Assembly (NCBI GenBank): GCA_027018875.1
Contig: JALUYA010000046.1
Location: forward strand, 1 to 37,940
Source: Gammaproteobacteria bacterium
GTDB lineage: Bacteria > Pseudomonadota > Gammaproteobacteria > JAKDMP01
Direction: 5' to 3'
Length of the DNA stretch: 37,940 nucleotides
Shown: one piece after another, positions 15,565-25,406 of the stretch
Numbering within the stretch: the stretch's first letter is position 1
Layout of the letters: each line of letters starts with the position of its first letter
The notes under the pieces: generated by a model
The model's input: the letters and a program-made list of their open reading frames with translations, nothing else
Databases searched by the model: none
What the model was told of the DNA's origin: nothing
Translations under genes and position numbers: made by a program

Positions 15565-16419
15565 TCAGACGGCGACGAACTCACCGGCGGCGGTAATACC
15601 TGCGCGTGCAAGCGCACTACTATTATAGGCAAATCCCGGCTCCCCGGTCGCAGCGATCACGATCACCCCCGCCTCGCCAAGCCCGCTAACACCAAGCCGT
15701 GCGATCGCCTGATCCGCCGCCTCTTGTGCCGTGGCCCCACGCTCGACCGCAAACGCGGCGAGTCGCGCCAGGGTGAGGCGAATAATCGCCTCACCCACAC
15801 CGGTGGCCGACACCGCCGCGACCCCGTCGGCATAGGTACCACAGCCGATCAGAGGCGTATCCCCAACCCGCCCCGGTAACTTGCCGAAGATGCCGCCGGT
15901 AGAGGTTGCAGCGGCAAGCTCACCCCCGCGGTCGCGCACCACGGCCCCCACTGTCCCGTGGCTTTGCTCCCAGCGTTCCCGCCGGGCGGGAACGACAAGA
16001 CTTTGCGGATCGACCAGATCAAACCCCCGGCTACGGGCAAACGCCAGGGCCCCCTCGGTGACCAGCAACACATGAGGGCTTTCCTCCATCACCGCCCGGG
16101 CGAGCCGGATGGGATTGCGGATTCCTTGCACCGCCCCGATTGCGCCCGCCGCCAAGGTGGCACCATCCATGATCGCGGCATCGGTCTCGACCCCTCCGTC
16201 GCGGTTAAGCACCGAGCCCGTTCCGGCATTGAATTCAGGATCGTCTTCAAGAATTACAACCGCGGCCTCCGCGGCCTCTACCGCACTGCCGCCCGCCTCG
16301 AGCACCCGCCATCCGCCCCGTGCGGCCGCCAAACAGCCACGGCGGCGGCGCCCGGCCCCGGCCGCATCCCCGGCTCCGGTCCCGGCGCCCCCATGCACCA
16401 GCACCGCGGCGTTTTTCAT
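15565..16419 (-). CDS. iaaA: Isoaspartyl peptidase / type 2 L-asparaginase
   Basis: A 284-residue N-terminal-nucleophile hydrolase that removes isoaspartyl residues from dipeptides and hydrolyses L-asparagine. The precursor begins MKNAAVLVHGGAG and has DDPEFNAGTGSVLNRDGGVE. The autocleavage site is HGTVGAV, so Thr156 should become the nucleophile of the beta subunit (alpha about 155, beta about 129 residues). GGIFGKLPGRVGDTPLIGCG is the conserved ligand-binding stretch. The ATG at 16419 gives the standard N-terminus. A TTG at 16443 would add eight residues without family support. It lies 43 bases after pmbA on the same strand and is probably cotranscribed with it. Confidence 0.92.
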   Translation of the reverse strand: MKNAAVLVHGGAGTGAGDAAGAGRRRRGCLAAARGGWRVLEAGGSAVEAAEAAVVILEDDPEFNAGTGSVLNRDGGVETDAAIMDGATLAAGAIGAVQGIRNPIRLARAVMEESPHVLLVTEGALAFARSRGFDLVDPQSLVVPARRERWEQSHGTVGAVVRDRGGELAAATSTGGIFGKLPGRVGDTPLIGCGTYADGVAAVSATGVGEAIIRLTLARLAAFAVERGATAQEAADQAIARLGVSGLGEAGVIVIAATGEPGFAYNSSALARAGITAAGEFVAV

Positions 16420-16462
16420 CGTCCGAAATCGGCAGGAATCCAATTCCCGACCCGACCCGGTT

Positions 16463-17824
16463 TCATGCGTGTTGCTCCCCGGCTATCGTCATCTCGGCGA
16501 CCAGTAACGAGCCGGTCTGAATATTGCTGCGCCGATCCACATCGATCCCGGCGCAAACGAGATTCTGTAACATCTCCCGAAGATTGCCGGCAATCGTCAC
16601 CTCCTCGACCGGATGGACAATCGCACCGTTTTCGACCCAGAAACCGGCTGCACCGCGCGAGTAGTCCCCGGTAACGGGATTAACACCCTGGCCGATCAGC
16701 TCGGTGACATAGAACCCGGTTCCCAGCGCCGCAATGGGTGAATCGGGCCGCTCTCCGCCCGGCATCATCCGGACGTTGGAGACCCCCCCCGCATTGCCCG
16801 TGGTCTCGAGTCCCAGGCGCCGGGCGGAATAACTCCCGAGGATATAGCCGCTCAGATTACCGTTGAGCACCAGGTTCCGATCCGCGGTAGCCACCCCTTC
16901 ATCATCGAAGGCGCGGCTACCGGGGCCACGCAGCAAATGAGGGTATTCATTGAGTTGCGCCCACGGCGGCATGATCCTGGATCCCGCTGCATTCAACAGA
17001 AACGAGGCTTGACGATATTGTGCCCCGCCCGAAACGGCCCCAAGCAGATGCCCAATCAGGCTCCGCGCCACTTCAGGCGCAAACAGCACTGCAGATTTGC
17101 GAGTCCCGAGAGGGACGGCCCCAAGCCGGGCCAGCGCGCGCCGGGCCGCCTCACGGCCGATCGCTTCGGGGGCCTCCATGTCTTCTGCCGCCCGGGCGGT
17201 TCCATACCAGTAATCACGTTGCATACCGTGATCATCACCGGCTATGACCGCGCAGGTAATCTCATGCCGGGTGCCCTCACGCACCCCCACGAAGCCGAGC
17301 GTATTGGCATAGACACTCAGGCCTTGGCCGGTATCCACCGTGGCGCCTTCGGAATTGACGATACGCCGGTCGACGCCGCGGGCACTATCCTCGCAGCGGC
17401 GCGCCAGCTCGATCGCCGCCTCGGGCTCCAGCAACCAGGGGTGGCACAGATCCAGCGGCGGAAATTCACGTGCCATCCGCTCCGCCGGGGCCAGGCCCGC
17501 ATACTTATCCTCGGCAGTATAATGGGCAATTTCCGTTGCTGCGGCAACGGTGTCCCGGATATCACCGCCAGTCAACTCGGAGGTATGCGCCTGCCCTTTA
17601 CAACGCCCGAAATAAACGCTGACACCGAAACTCCGGTCACGCTGACGTTCGATCGCTTCGACCTCACCCATGCGCACGGTCGCGCTCAGCCCCGTATTGA
17701 CGCTCAGCCGCACCTCGGCGTCACTGGCACCCAGGCGCCGGGCATAATCAATGGCCATTAGCGCTTGGTCTCTAAGCCGATCCGGGTCGAAAAAAGAAGA
17801 GTCTTCTCGGGTTAATTCATTCAT
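16463..17824 (-). CDS. pmbA: PmbA/TldE, partner subunit of the TldD metalloprotease
   Basis: 453 residues. TldD and PmbA form a heterodimeric protease that matures microcin-type peptides and degrades unfolded peptides; PmbA itself lacks the HExxxH zinc motif, and none is seen here. Recognisable stretches are ASDAEVRLSVNTGLSATVRM near the N-terminus, FDDEGVATADRNLVLNGNLS in the middle, and GFYVTELIGQGVNPVTGDYS and GAAGFWVENGAIVHPVEEVT towards the end. No tldD gene is in the window, so the partner must be elsewhere. It is divergent from gpmA across 84 bases and followed by iaaA, another peptide-processing enzyme. Confidence 0.94.
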   Translation of the reverse strand: MNELTREDSSFFDPDRLRDQALMAIDYARRLGASDAEVRLSVNTGLSATVRMGEVEAIERQRDRSFGVSVYFGRCKGQAHTSELTGGDIRDTVAAATEIAHYTAEDKYAGLAPAERMAREFPPLDLCHPWLLEPEAAIELARRCEDSARGVDRRIVNSEGATVDTGQGLSVYANTLGFVGVREGTRHEITCAVIAGDDHGMQRDYWYGTARAAEDMEAPEAIGREAARRALARLGAVPLGTRKSAVLFAPEVARSLIGHLLGAVSGGAQYRQASFLLNAAGSRIMPPWAQLNEYPHLLRGPGSRAFDDEGVATADRNLVLNGNLSGYILGSYSARRLGLETTGNAGGVSNVRMMPGGERPDSPIAALGTGFYVTELIGQGVNPVTGDYSRGAAGFWVENGAIVHPVEEVTIAGNLREMLQNLVCAGIDVDRRSNIQTGSLLVAEMTIAGEQHA

Positions 17825-17851
17825 GAGAATATTGTAGCCGCAGACCGAAAC

Positions 17852-17881
17852 GCGACAACTTCCCGCTCGGCCCGCTAAAAT
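17852..17881 (+). promoter_or_regulatory. Candidate promoter of gpmA-purE-purK
   Basis: GCGACA at 17852-17857 matches four of six -35 bases, and TAAAAT at 17876-17881 five of six -10 bases, with an 18-base spacer. The expected RNA start is about 20 bases before the gpmA ATG. Confidence 0.4.
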
Positions 17882-17908
17882 AGCTTATTTAGAATTTCTT
17901 TCCGTCTC

Positions 17909-18655
17909 ATGCCTCAACTTGTATTGCTTCGCCACGGCCAAAGTACCTGGAACCGGGAAAACCGCTTCAGCGGTTGGACCGATGTCGACCTCTCCCCCCG
18001 GGGCGAGGAAGAGGCCCGCGCCGCGGGTCGGATGATCGCCGCGGCGCACCTTGACTTCGACCAATGCTATACCTCGGTGCTGACCCGCGCGATCCGCACC
18101 CTGTGGCTCGTGCTGGGTGAACTCGACCGCATCTGGCTGCCGGTCGCCAAGGACTGGCGGCTCAACGAGCGTCACTATGGCGCGTTACAGGGTAAAAACA
18201 AGGCTGAAATGGCCCGCGAACAGGGAGAGGAACAGGTATTCCAGTGGCGCCGCGGCTACACGGTGCGCCCCCCGGCACTGGAAGACCAGGATCCGCGACA
18301 TCCGCGACACGATCCGCGCTATCGTCGACTGGCGCCAGACCTGCTGCCTGCCACGGAGTCCCTGGCCGATACCGTGGCCCGCTTTGTCCCCTACTTTGAA
18401 ACAACGATCGCCCCGGCCATCCGCATGGGCGAAAAAATACTCATCGTCGCCCACGGCAACAGCCTGCGCGCCCTGGTGAAATATCTTGACAAGATTTCCG
18501 ACGCGGATATCACCAAAATCAATATCCCCACCGGAATCCCTATGGTTTACGACCTGGATTCGAACCTACATCCGCGCAATCATCACTACCTGGGCGATCC
18601 GCGGGTTGCCGAGCGCGCCGCCGCCGCAGTCGCCGCACAGTCTCAACTGAAATGA
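17909..18655 (+). CDS. gpmA: 2,3-bisphosphoglycerate-dependent phosphoglycerate mutase
   Basis: A 248-residue cytoplasmic glycolytic enzyme interconverting 3- and 2-phosphoglycerate. The phosphohistidine motif is [20 protein letters not shown] with His9, followed by [12 protein letters not shown]. The second catalytic histidine is in [13 protein letters not shown] near residue 182. Length and motifs match GpmA and not the shorter phosphatase relatives. Its stop overlaps the purE start as ATGA (18652-18655), so the genes are probably translationally coupled. Confidence 0.95.
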   Translation: MPQLVLLRHGQSTWNRENRFSGWTDVDLSPRGEEEARAAGRMIAAAHLDFDQCYTSVLTRAIRTLWLVLGELDRIWLPVAKDWRLNERHYGALQGKNKAEMAREQGEEQVFQWRRGYTVRPPALEDQDPRHPRHDPRYRRLAPDLLPATESLADTVARFVPYFETTIAPAIRMGEKILIVAHGNSLRALVKYLDKISDADITKINIPTGIPMVYDLDSNLHPRNHHYLGDPRVAERAAAAVAAQSQLK

Positions 18656-19149
18656 ACAGACAACCCCACATCGGGATCGTGATGGGATCGCGTTCGGACT
18701 GGGAGACCATGGCGCATGCGGCCCGGATTCTGGATGAACTGTCCCTTGGGCACGAGGTACGCGTGGTTTCGGCTCACCGCACGCCGGAGCTATTGTTCGA
18801 CTACGCTGAAAATGCCGCTGAGCGGGGCCTCAAAATCCTGATCGCCGGGGCCGGAGGTGCGGCCCACCTACCCGGAATGCTGGCGGCAAAAACCCGGCTT
18901 CCGGTACTCGGCGTACCGGTAAAATCCCGGGCGTTAAGCGGCATGGACTCACTTCTTTCCATCGTGCAGATGCCCTGGGGCGTCCCCGTTGCCACGTTTG
19001 CCATCGGGACGGCGGGAGCGGCCAATGCGGCCCTGTTCGCCGCCGCCATCCTCGCACTGGATACCCCCGATGTGGCACAGCGGTTAGACGCCTGGCGTCG
19101 CGCCCAGACCGAAACCATACTCCAACATCCGGATCCGCGCGAGGAATGA
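18652..19149 (+). CDS. purE: N5-carboxyaminoimidazole ribonucleotide mutase PurE
   Basis: A 165-residue class I PurE, which moves the carboxyl group of N5-CAIR to give CAIR in purine synthesis. The substrate loop [14 protein letters not shown] is at residues 7-20, and the catalytic histidine is in [11 protein letters not shown] (His42). [20 protein letters not shown] and [10 protein letters not shown] are further family motifs. It overlaps gpmA upstream and purK downstream by four bases each (ATGA). Confidence 0.96.
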   Translation: MNRQPHIGIVMGSRSDWETMAHAARILDELSLGHEVRVVSAHRTPELLFDYAENAAERGLKILIAGAGGAAHLPGMLAAKTRLPVLGVPVKSRALSGMDSLLSIVQMPWGVPVATFAIGTAGAANAALFAAAILALDTPDVAQRLDAWRRAQTETILQHPDPREE

Positions 19150-20237
19150 GAATCGGCGTTCTCGGCGCCGGCCAGCTTGGCCGCATGCTGGCGCTTGCGG
19201 GCTACCCGCTCGGTGTCCATTGCGTGTTCCTGGATCGCAATTCCGATGCCCCCACGGCCGGTCTGGGTAGGCTCATGGTCGGGGGGTTCGATCAACCCGA
19301 ACGGCTGGCGGAACTGGCCGGTGAGGTTGAGGTCCTGACCTTTGACGTAGAAAATGTCCCGGCCGCAGCGCTTCGGGCCGCCGGGGTTGAACCCCTCTGC
19401 CGGCCCGGCCTCCTGGCACTGGAAACCGCGCAGGATCGGCTGGCGGAAAAGCGTTGCTTTGAATCACTGGAAATCGAGGTCGCTCCCTATCGGACGGTCG
19501 ATTCCGCGGCCGATCTTCAGGCCGCACTCAAAACCGTGGGTTATCCCGCTGTACTCAAAACCCGGCGCCTGGGCTACGACGGCCGCGGGCAACGCTTCAT
19601 TCATCACCCCGAACAAGCCGCCGCAGCCTTACGTGAACTGGGTGGTATCGATCTAATTCTTGAGGGGTTTGTACCATTCGAGCGTGAAGTCTCCCTGTTG
19701 GGGGTTCGCTCACCACGGGGTGCCATGGCCTTTTATCCCCTAAGCGAAAATCACCATGCCCAAGGTATCCTGCGGCTGAGCAGATCTCCGGCCCCCAATT
19801 CAGCCCTGGCCGAAACCGCCCGTGAAAAGGTTGAACGTCTGCTGGTGCACTTCGACTACGCCGGGGTACTTGCGGTGGAGTTCTTCGAATCAGAAGGCCG
19901 GTTGATCGCTAACGAGATGGCGCCTCGGGTTCACAATTCCGGGCACTGGAGCATCGAGGGCGCGGTAACCAGCCAGTTTGAAAACCATATTCGCGCTATT
20001 CTCGATCTCCCCCTGGGGCGAACCGATGCCCTGGGATCAAGCGCCATGGTAAACCTGATCGGGGAAATACCCGCACTGGGGGATTTACTTGCAATCCCCG
20101 GATTGCATCTTCACACCTACGACAAGGCCGCGCGCGAGCGACGCAAACTCGGCCACGCCACGCTGGTCGCCCCCGACGATCAAAGCCTGGAGATACCGCT
20201 GAAACAATTACTGCGCCTGACGGCCGGGCAAAGGTGA
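19146..20237 (+). CDS. purK: N5-carboxyaminoimidazole ribonucleotide synthase PurK
   Basis: A 363-residue ATP-grasp enzyme that carboxylates AIR with bicarbonate and ATP, feeding PurE. The N-terminal [20 protein letters not shown] is diagnostic. The ATP-grasp core includes [14 protein letters not shown] and [14 protein letters not shown], and the active-site end has [19 protein letters not shown]. The start codon overlaps the purE stop. The gene ends 64 bases before rpsU. Confidence 0.96.
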   Translation: MRIGVLGAGQLGRMLALAGYPLGVHCVFLDRNSDAPTAGLGRLMVGGFDQPERLAELAGEVEVLTFDVENVPAAALRAAGVEPLCRPGLLALETAQDRLAEKRCFESLEIEVAPYRTVDSAADLQAALKTVGYPAVLKTRRLGYDGRGQRFIHHPEQAAAALRELGGIDLILEGFVPFEREVSLLGVRSPRGAMAFYPLSENHHAQGILRLSRSPAPNSALAETAREKVERLLVHFDYAGVLAVEFFESEGRLIANEMAPRVHNSGHWSIEGAVTSQFENHIRAILDLPLGRTDALGSSAMVNLIGEIPALGDLLAIPGLHLHTYDKAARERRKLGHATLVAPDDQSLEIPLKQLLRLTAGQR

Positions 20238-20239
20238 AC

Positions 20240-20271
20240 TTGTCTCATTACAGAATCTGATAAGGTATAAT
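20240..20271 (+). promoter_or_regulatory. Candidate promoter of the rpsU-yqeY-dnaG-rpoD cluster
   Basis: A perfect -10 box TATAAT at 20266-20271, 30 bases before the rpsU ATG. The best -35 is TTGTCT at 20240-20245, but the 20-base spacer is longer than ideal, so the -35 is uncertain. Confidence 0.5.
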
Positions 20272-20283
20272 GCTCAATTCAGC

Positions 20284-20297
20284 AATAAAGTGTTTCC
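20284..20297 (+). repeat. Shared leader motif AATAAAGTGTTT before rpsU and rpoD
   Basis: AATAAAGTGTTTCC at 20284-20297, in the rpsU leader, recurs as AATAAAGTGTTTTCC at 22942-22956, just before rpoD. The two sites are 5 and 16-19 bases from their start codons. It may be a shared translational or transcriptional control element of the two genes in one cluster. Confidence 0.5.
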
Positions 20298-20301
20298 TTG
20301 C

Positions 20302-20517
20302 ATGCCGACGGTACGAGTACGAGATCACGAACAATTCGATGTGGCCCTGCGCCGCTTCAAACGCGCCTGTGAAAAGGCGGGAATCCTTTCCGAGCTTCGC
20401 CGCCGCGAACATTATGAAAAGCCCACCCAGGAACGTAAACGCAAGCGTGCCGCCGCGGTAAAACGTTATGCGAAGCGCATTTCCCGGGATCATTCGCGCC
20501 GCAGGCGCCTTTACTGA
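20302..20517 (+). CDS. rpsU: 30S ribosomal protein S21
   Basis: A 71-residue, strongly basic protein beginning [20 protein letters not shown] and ending in SRRRRLY, exactly the family length and layout. It helps base-pairing of the 16S rRNA 3' end with mRNA during initiation. It is the first gene of the macromolecular-synthesis cluster with yqeY, dnaG and rpoD, an arrangement found across gammaproteobacteria. The ATG at 20302 gives the standard N-terminus. Confidence 0.97.
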   Translation: MPTVRVRDHEQFDVALRRFKRACEKAGILSELRRREHYEKPTQERKRKRAAAVKRYAKRISRDHSRRRRLY

Positions 20518-20529
20518 TTCTTGTATGCC

Positions 20530-20982
20530 ATGCACCCCAAGGCCCGTCTCAAGAATGATTTAAAAACCGCCCTTAAGACGCGGGATACCGACCGGGTCAG
20601 CGCCATACGAATGGCAATTGCCGCCATCCAGCAACATGAGATCGACAGCGGCACCCGAGAAGATTTGCCGCACGCCAAGGTCATCGGGATTCTCGAAAGA
20701 CTGATCAAGCAACGCCTCGAGGCGGCCACGCAATTCCGTAAGGCCGGCAGGGAAGAGCGCGCGCGTAAAGAAGAGGCTGAAGCCCGCCTGCTCGAGAGCT
20801 ATCTGCCGGAACCGATCGATGCAGAACATCTCGAGGCCGAGATTCGCAGCGTAATCCATGAAACCGGGGCCACCTCCAGCGCCGATATGGGCCGGATCAT
20901 GGGACTGCTCAAGGCCCGGCTTGCCGGGCGAGCCCGAATGTCCGAGGTCAGCCGCCGGGTACGCGAAATTCTCTCGCCCTGA
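20530..20982 (+). CDS. yqeY: GatB/YqeY domain protein
   Basis: A 150-residue protein with the YqeY fold, related to the tail domain of the GatB amidotransferase subunit, which contacts tRNA. It has LKNDLKTALKTRDTDRVSAI, a charged helix KAGREERARKEEAEARLLES, and SYLPEPIDAEHLEAEI. The exact role of stand-alone YqeY is not settled. It starts 13 bases after rpsU. The ATG at 20530 is preferred; a TTG three codons earlier is possible, and no clear ribosome-binding site is seen for either. Confidence 0.92.
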   Translation: MHPKARLKNDLKTALKTRDTDRVSAIRMAIAAIQQHEIDSGTREDLPHAKVIGILERLIKQRLEAATQFRKAGREERARKEEAEARLLESYLPEPIDAEHLEAEIRSVIHETGATSSADMGRIMGLLKARLAGRARMSEVSRRVREILSP

Positions 20983-21148
20983 GCCCTCACCCCACCACCC
21001 GTCGGCGGCCGCCGGGTGAATTTGCGGGTGGAGCCCGCCCCGACGCATCCCCCGGTGAACATCGTCTCGGCGTCTGCGCTATTCTTGCCACATGCCAAAC
21101 CATGCCCTTGCCCCCGAGTATGACCCACCGGCCTGCGGCCCGACCTGA

Positions 21149-22924
21149 ATGTCCGGACTGATTCCGAAAAACTTTATCGACGAGCTGGTCACCCGCGCCG
21201 ATATCGTTGAAATCATCGGGCGACGGGTACAACTAAAACGCCAGGGTCGCGAATTTGCCGGTCTGTGCCCATTTCACCAGGAAAAGACTCCCTCCTTCAC
21301 GGTCAGCCCTCAGAAACAGTTCTTTCATTGCTTTGGCTGCGGTACGCACGGCACCGTGATCGGCTTCATGATGCGCTACGAGCATCTGGAGTTTGTCGAG
21401 GCCATTGAACGCCTTGCCGCGGAAATGGGCCTTGAGGTGCCTCGCGACGGCACCCCGGTCAATCCCCACACCGAGATATTTGAAGTCTTGGCGCGAGCAC
21501 AGCGTTACTACACCGAGGCACTGACACATTCCGCCGAGGCAAAGGCCTATTTGACCCACCGGGGCATAGGCGCCGACGCCAGTGCAAACTACGGAATCGG
21601 GTACGCGCCGGGTGACGGTGATGCCCTCGCCAAGGCGCTATGCCAAACCCCGGTCTCTCCCGCTACCGCCTTGGCCGCCGGGCTGCTTTCCCGCAACTCC
21701 AGGGGCTACTATGACCGCTTTCGCCAGCGGCTGATGCTGCCCATTCGGGATACTCGCGGACGTACCGTCGGGTTTGGTGGGCGTGCCCTGGGCGATGCCC
21801 AGCCCAAATACCTTAATTCGCCTGAAACCCCGGTATTTCATAAGGGTCGCCTCCTGTATGGCCTCTATGAAGTCCGCCAGCGTAACCAACGCCTGACACA
21901 TATCGTGGTCGTGGAAGGCTATCTCGACGTAATTGCCCTGGCAGAGGCCGGTTACGGGGAAGTCGTCGCCACCCTCGGTACCAGCATCACCGAACGCCAG
22001 GTCGAGCAGCTGTTCCGCGCCGGCGCCGACGAAGTGATCTACTGCTTCGACGGCGATTCGGCCGGCAAACGCGCCGCCTGGCGTGCCCTGGAACAGACGC
22101 TCCCCCTGCTTACGCCGGGCCGCAGCGTCCGTTTTGCGTTTCTACCCCCGGGCGAAGATCCCGACAGCTTGGTCCGCCGCCAGGGGCTTGCCGCTTTCGC
22201 CGCAACCATCGATTCGGCTCAACCCGGTTCCGAGTACCTGCTGGCAAACCTGCACCCCGACCGGCTTGCAGGGGCCGAGGAACGTGCCCGATTTGCCGGA
22301 GCGCTGCGCCCGTTGCTGGCTCGCATTCACGATGACATCTATCGGGAAATGCTCACGGCCGAAGCCGCCGAACGAGTGGGATTGTCCGTCGAGCGGATGA
22401 TGCGATTGATGCAGGCCGAACGGGCACCCACCCGCGCAAAGCCAGCTTCACCCCATGTTGCGCGTCCACCACGTTGCGACCCGACAATCAAACGCGCAAT
22501 TGCCCTGCTGATCGCCGCTCCGGCCGAAATTGCCGCCAATCCACCGCAAGTCGACCTATCCAGCTTGACATTGGCGGGATCCGAAATTCTGCGGCAGCTA
22601 CTTGAAACCTTGGAACACAACCCCCATCTAAACACTGCCGGGTTACTGGAACGTTGGCGGACACATCCGGACGCATCTTTTTTAGGACGAATTCCGTACG
22701 AATACCGGGATTCGATCTGGCAATTGGCACAAGAGGGACAGGAATCCCGCCTGGCGGAGGAATTTCGTCACACCCTGTTCCATCTCGCCAGCGAGGCCGT
22801 GATCGGAGCCGAATATGAGCGCCTGGAAAATACCCTGAGATCGGGCCGGGAACTCGGGCCGGAAGAACGTCAACGATTGCGACAATTACAGATTCGAATG
22901 GCCAAACAAAAAACCCGGGAATAA
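21149..22924 (+). CDS. dnaG: DNA primase DnaG
   Basis: A 591-residue primase that lays RNA primers at the replication fork. The N-terminal zinc finger uses Cys40, His43, Cys61 and Cys64 (LCPFHQEKTPSF, HCFGCG). The RNA polymerase core and TOPRIM domain include VVEGYLDVIALAEAGYGEVV and YCFDGDSAGKRAAWRA. The C-terminal part is the DnaB-interacting helical region. It lies 166 bases after yqeY. That gap holds no gene; a CG-rich imperfect inverted repeat lies at about 21000-21016. Confidence 0.97.
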   Translation: MSGLIPKNFIDELVTRADIVEIIGRRVQLKRQGREFAGLCPFHQEKTPSFTVSPQKQFFHCFGCGTHGTVIGFMMRYEHLEFVEAIERLAAEMGLEVPRDGTPVNPHTEIFEVLARAQRYYTEALTHSAEAKAYLTHRGIGADASANYGIGYAPGDGDALAKALCQTPVSPATALAAGLLSRNSRGYYDRFRQRLMLPIRDTRGRTVGFGGRALGDAQPKYLNSPETPVFHKGRLLYGLYEVRQRNQRLTHIVVVEGYLDVIALAEAGYGEVVATLGTSITERQVEQLFRAGADEVIYCFDGDSAGKRAAWRALEQTLPLLTPGRSVRFAFLPPGEDPDSLVRRQGLAAFAATIDSAQPGSEYLLANLHPDRLAGAEERARFAGALRPLLARIHDDIYREMLTAEAAERVGLSVERMMRLMQAERAPTRAKPASPHVARPPRCDPTIKRAIALLIAAPAEIAANPPQVDLSSLTLAGSEILRQLLETLEHNPHLNTAGLLERWRTHPDASFLGRIPYEYRDSIWQLAQEGQESRLAEEFRHTLFHLASEAVIGAEYERLENTLRSGRELGPEERQRLRQLQIRMAKQKTRE

Positions 22925-22971
22925 TTTTCTACATTTGTTAGAATAAAGTGTTTTCCGCCTTTCTGGCGTGT

Positions 22972-24888
22972 ATGATGAGTGAAAATCGTAGCGAACAGAT
23001 CCGTAACCTGATCACCCTTGGCAAAGAACAAGGCTATCTAACCTATTCGGACATCAACGACCACCTTCCCGATGACGTGGTCGACCCGGAACAGATAGAA
23101 GACGTTGTCAACATGATCAACGACATGGGGATCACGGTTTTCGAAACCACGCCCGATGCCGATATGCTCATGCTGGCCGGGGAACAGATCACCGATGAAG
23201 ATACCGCCGAGGAGGCCGCCGCCGTTCTGGCTGCCGTCAACGTCGAACTGGGGCGAACCACCGATCCCGTACGGATGTATATGCGGGAGATGGGACAAGT
23301 CTCCCTGCTCACCCGAGCGGGGGAAATCAACATTGCCAAACGTATCGAGGCCGGGCTGGACCAAATGTTTTCGGCCATCGGCGCAATACCCACTGCTTCG
23401 GAACTATTGCTTTCCGAATACAATCGAGCCAAAACCGGTGAGCAACGTATAACCGAGATTTTAACCGGATTCAACGAATTCATCATTGCCGAGCATGAAG
23501 CGGAAACTGAAGAAGAAAAAGATAACGGCTCACCAACCATCGATCCAACCGATCTCATGGACGAAAGCATCGATGCCGACGATGGCGATATCAAGGCCGA
23601 GGTCAAGATCGAGTCTAAACATCCAAGCGGCAAGCAGCGCCGCCCGACCAACCCCGCCGAAGGCCTGGATCACAAGCGCCTCGGCGAACACATGGAATTG
23701 ATTGCCCGGCAGCATAAAAAGTTCGCTACTGCGTTGGCCCGTTATGGGCACGATGCAAAAAGTTCCCGGCACAACCGTGAGGAAATCGTCCGCCTGATGA
23801 AAGAACTCCGGCTTACCCCCCGCCTGCACGAACTTTTGCTTCAGCACGTTAAAGAGAAATTCAATTATATTCGTACCCGGGAACGCAAGATCATGCGCAT
23901 CTGCGTTGATGAAGCCGGCATGCCACGGCGGGATTTCGTCCGTAGCTTCCCGGGGCACGAAATCGACCTGGAGTGGGTCGAGCGCCAGATCCGGGCCAAG
24001 CGCAAATGGTCCGCAGCGATCCGGGCTCGTAAAGAGGAAATCCTTACTCTGCAGCAACAACTTATCGGGCTTGAGAAAGATCTGAGATTACCGATTTGCG
24101 AACTGAAGGAACTCCAGCGGCAAATCTCCATCGGCGAAGCCAAGGCCCGACGGGCGAAGAAAGAAATGGTCGAGGCCAACCTACGGCTCGTTATTTCCAT
24201 CGCTAAAAAATACACCAACCGTGGATTGCAATTCCTGGATTTGATCCAGGAAGGCAATATCGGACTGATGAAGGCCGTGGATAAGTTCGAGTACCGCCGC
24301 GGGTATAAATTCTCCACCTATGCAACTTGGTGGATCCGCCAGGCCATCACCCGATCGATCGCCGACCAGGCCCGCACTATTCGCATCCCGGTCCATATGA
24401 TTGAAACCATCAACAAGCTCAATCGCGTTCAGCGTCACCTGCTCCAGGAGTTGGGCCGTGACCCGACGCCGGAGGAACTTGCCGAGCAGATGGAAATGCC
24501 GGAGGACAAGGTACGCAAGGTCATGCGCATCTCCAAGGAACCGATTTCCATGGAAACCCCCATTGGCGATGACGAGGATTCACACCTTGGTGACTTCATC
24601 GAAGACATGGCGGTTACCGCACCGGACGACGCCGCCATGAACGAGGGCCTGCGCGAGGCCATGCACTCGGTACTGGCCACCTTGACCGCGCGTGAAGCCA
24701 AGGTGCTGCGCATGCGCTTCGGGGTTGGGACTCACACCGATCACACCCTCGAGGATGTGGGAAAACAGTTCGAGGTGACCCGCGAGCGAATTCGTCAAAT
24801 CGAAGCAAAAGCGATCCGCAAGCTCAAGCACCCATCGCGCTCTCAGCGGCTGCGCAGCTTTATCGACGAGGAATCCTCCTCCGGATGA
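22972..24888 (+). CDS. rpoD: RNA polymerase primary sigma factor RpoD (sigma-70)
   Basis: 638 residues. Region 1.1 begins [20 protein letters not shown]. Region 1.2 is [20 protein letters not shown], with the gammaproteobacterial acidic non-conserved region after it (residues about 160-240). Region 2 contains [20 protein letters not shown] and [20 protein letters not shown], and region 4.2 [20 protein letters not shown]. It directs RNA polymerase to housekeeping promoters. Start choice: tandem ATGs at 22972 and 22975 fit the family; a GTG at 22948 would add eight atypical residues. A TAGAAT at 22939-22944 could be a private -10. The 3' end overlaps convergent trmL by 46 bases. Confidence 0.97.
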   Translation: MMSENRSEQIRNLITLGKEQGYLTYSDINDHLPDDVVDPEQIEDVVNMINDMGITVFETTPDADMLMLAGEQITDEDTAEEAAAVLAAVNVELGRTTDPVRMYMREMGQVSLLTRAGEINIAKRIEAGLDQMFSAIGAIPTASELLLSEYNRAKTGEQRITEILTGFNEFIIAEHEAETEEEKDNGSPTIDPTDLMDESIDADDGDIKAEVKIESKHPSGKQRRPTNPAEGLDHKRLGEHMELIARQHKKFATALARYGHDAKSSRHNREEIVRLMKELRLTPRLHELLLQHVKEKFNYIRTRERKIMRICVDEAGMPRRDFVRSFPGHEIDLEWVERQIRAKRKWSAAIRARKEEILTLQQQLIGLEKDLRLPICELKELQRQISIGEAKARRAKKEMVEANLRLVISIAKKYTNRGLQFLDLIQEGNIGLMKAVDKFEYRRGYKFSTYATWWIRQAITRSIADQARTIRIPVHMIETINKLNRVQRHLLQELGRDPTPEELAEQMEMPEDKVRKVMRISKEPISMETPIGDDEDSHLGDFIEDMAVTAPDDAAMNEGLREAMHSVLATLTAREAKVLRMRFGVGTHTDHTLEDVGKQFEVTRERIRQIEAKAIRKLKHPSRSQRLRSFIDEESSSG

Positions 24889-25376
24889 GCTGCGCCGGGC
24901 GGGGATCGCCGGGTTTGAGCACCGGAAAATCCCTGCTGCCGCCAAGCCTCGTAAACCACCACGGCAACGGCATTGGACAGGTTGAGGCTGCGATTACCGG
25001 GACGTAACGGTATGCGCAGCCGCCTGTGCATCGGGACCGTCTCGCGCAGCATTCGTGGCAAGCCGCGGGTCTCGGAACCGAACACCAAGACGTCACCACA
25101 AACATAGTGGACCGCATCGTAGGCGACTTCCCCCCGGCTCGACAGCATAAACAACCGCCGCGGGCCCAGCCGGGCCATGCAGGTGGCAAAGTCGGGATGC
25201 TCGTGAACCACGGTCAATTCATGGTAATCCAGGCCGGCGCGCCTCAACCGCCGATCATCCAGACTAAACCCCAGGGGGTGCACCAAATGGAGTTGGGCGC
25301 CGACATTGGCCGCCAGCCTTATGATATTACCGGTATTAGGCGGAATTTCCGGATGATAGAGAACAATATCGAACAT
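24843..25376 (-). CDS. trmL: tRNA (cytidine/uridine-34 2'-O)-methyltransferase TrmL
   Basis: A 177-residue SPOUT-fold enzyme that methylates the wobble nucleotide of certain leucine tRNAs using S-adenosylmethionine. It begins [20 protein letters not shown], which is diagnostic. The knot motifs are [14 protein letters not shown] and [20 protein letters not shown]. The last 20 or so residues are polar and may be a lineage-specific tail that arose from the overlap with rpoD. Its ATG is only 30 bases from the divergent pyrD ATG, so its promoter must lie inside pyrD. Confidence 0.94.
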   Translation of the reverse strand: MFDIVLYHPEIPPNTGNIIRLAANVGAQLHLVHPLGFSLDDRRLRRAGLDYHELTVVHEHPDFATCMARLGPRRLFMLSSRGEVAYDAVHYVCGDVLVFGSETRGLPRMLRETVPMHRRLRIPLRPGNRSLNLSNAVAVVVYEAWRQQGFSGAQTRRSPPGAAHPEEDSSSIKLRSR

Positions 25377-25406
25377 CGGCGGAGTGCGGCGGAAGACCCG
25401 CTCAGG

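Noticed and set aside
15288-15632. Minus-strand open frame over the tRNA, including ARPARFELATFGFG
   Set aside because: This peptide is simply the antisense translation of a tRNA gene and is a well-known false protein call. The tRNA-Arg cloverleaf explains the sequence.
25026-25406. Upstream extension of pyrD over trmL
   Set aside because: The extra residues are the antisense of trmL. Class 1 enzymes begin near MDFLGLAF.
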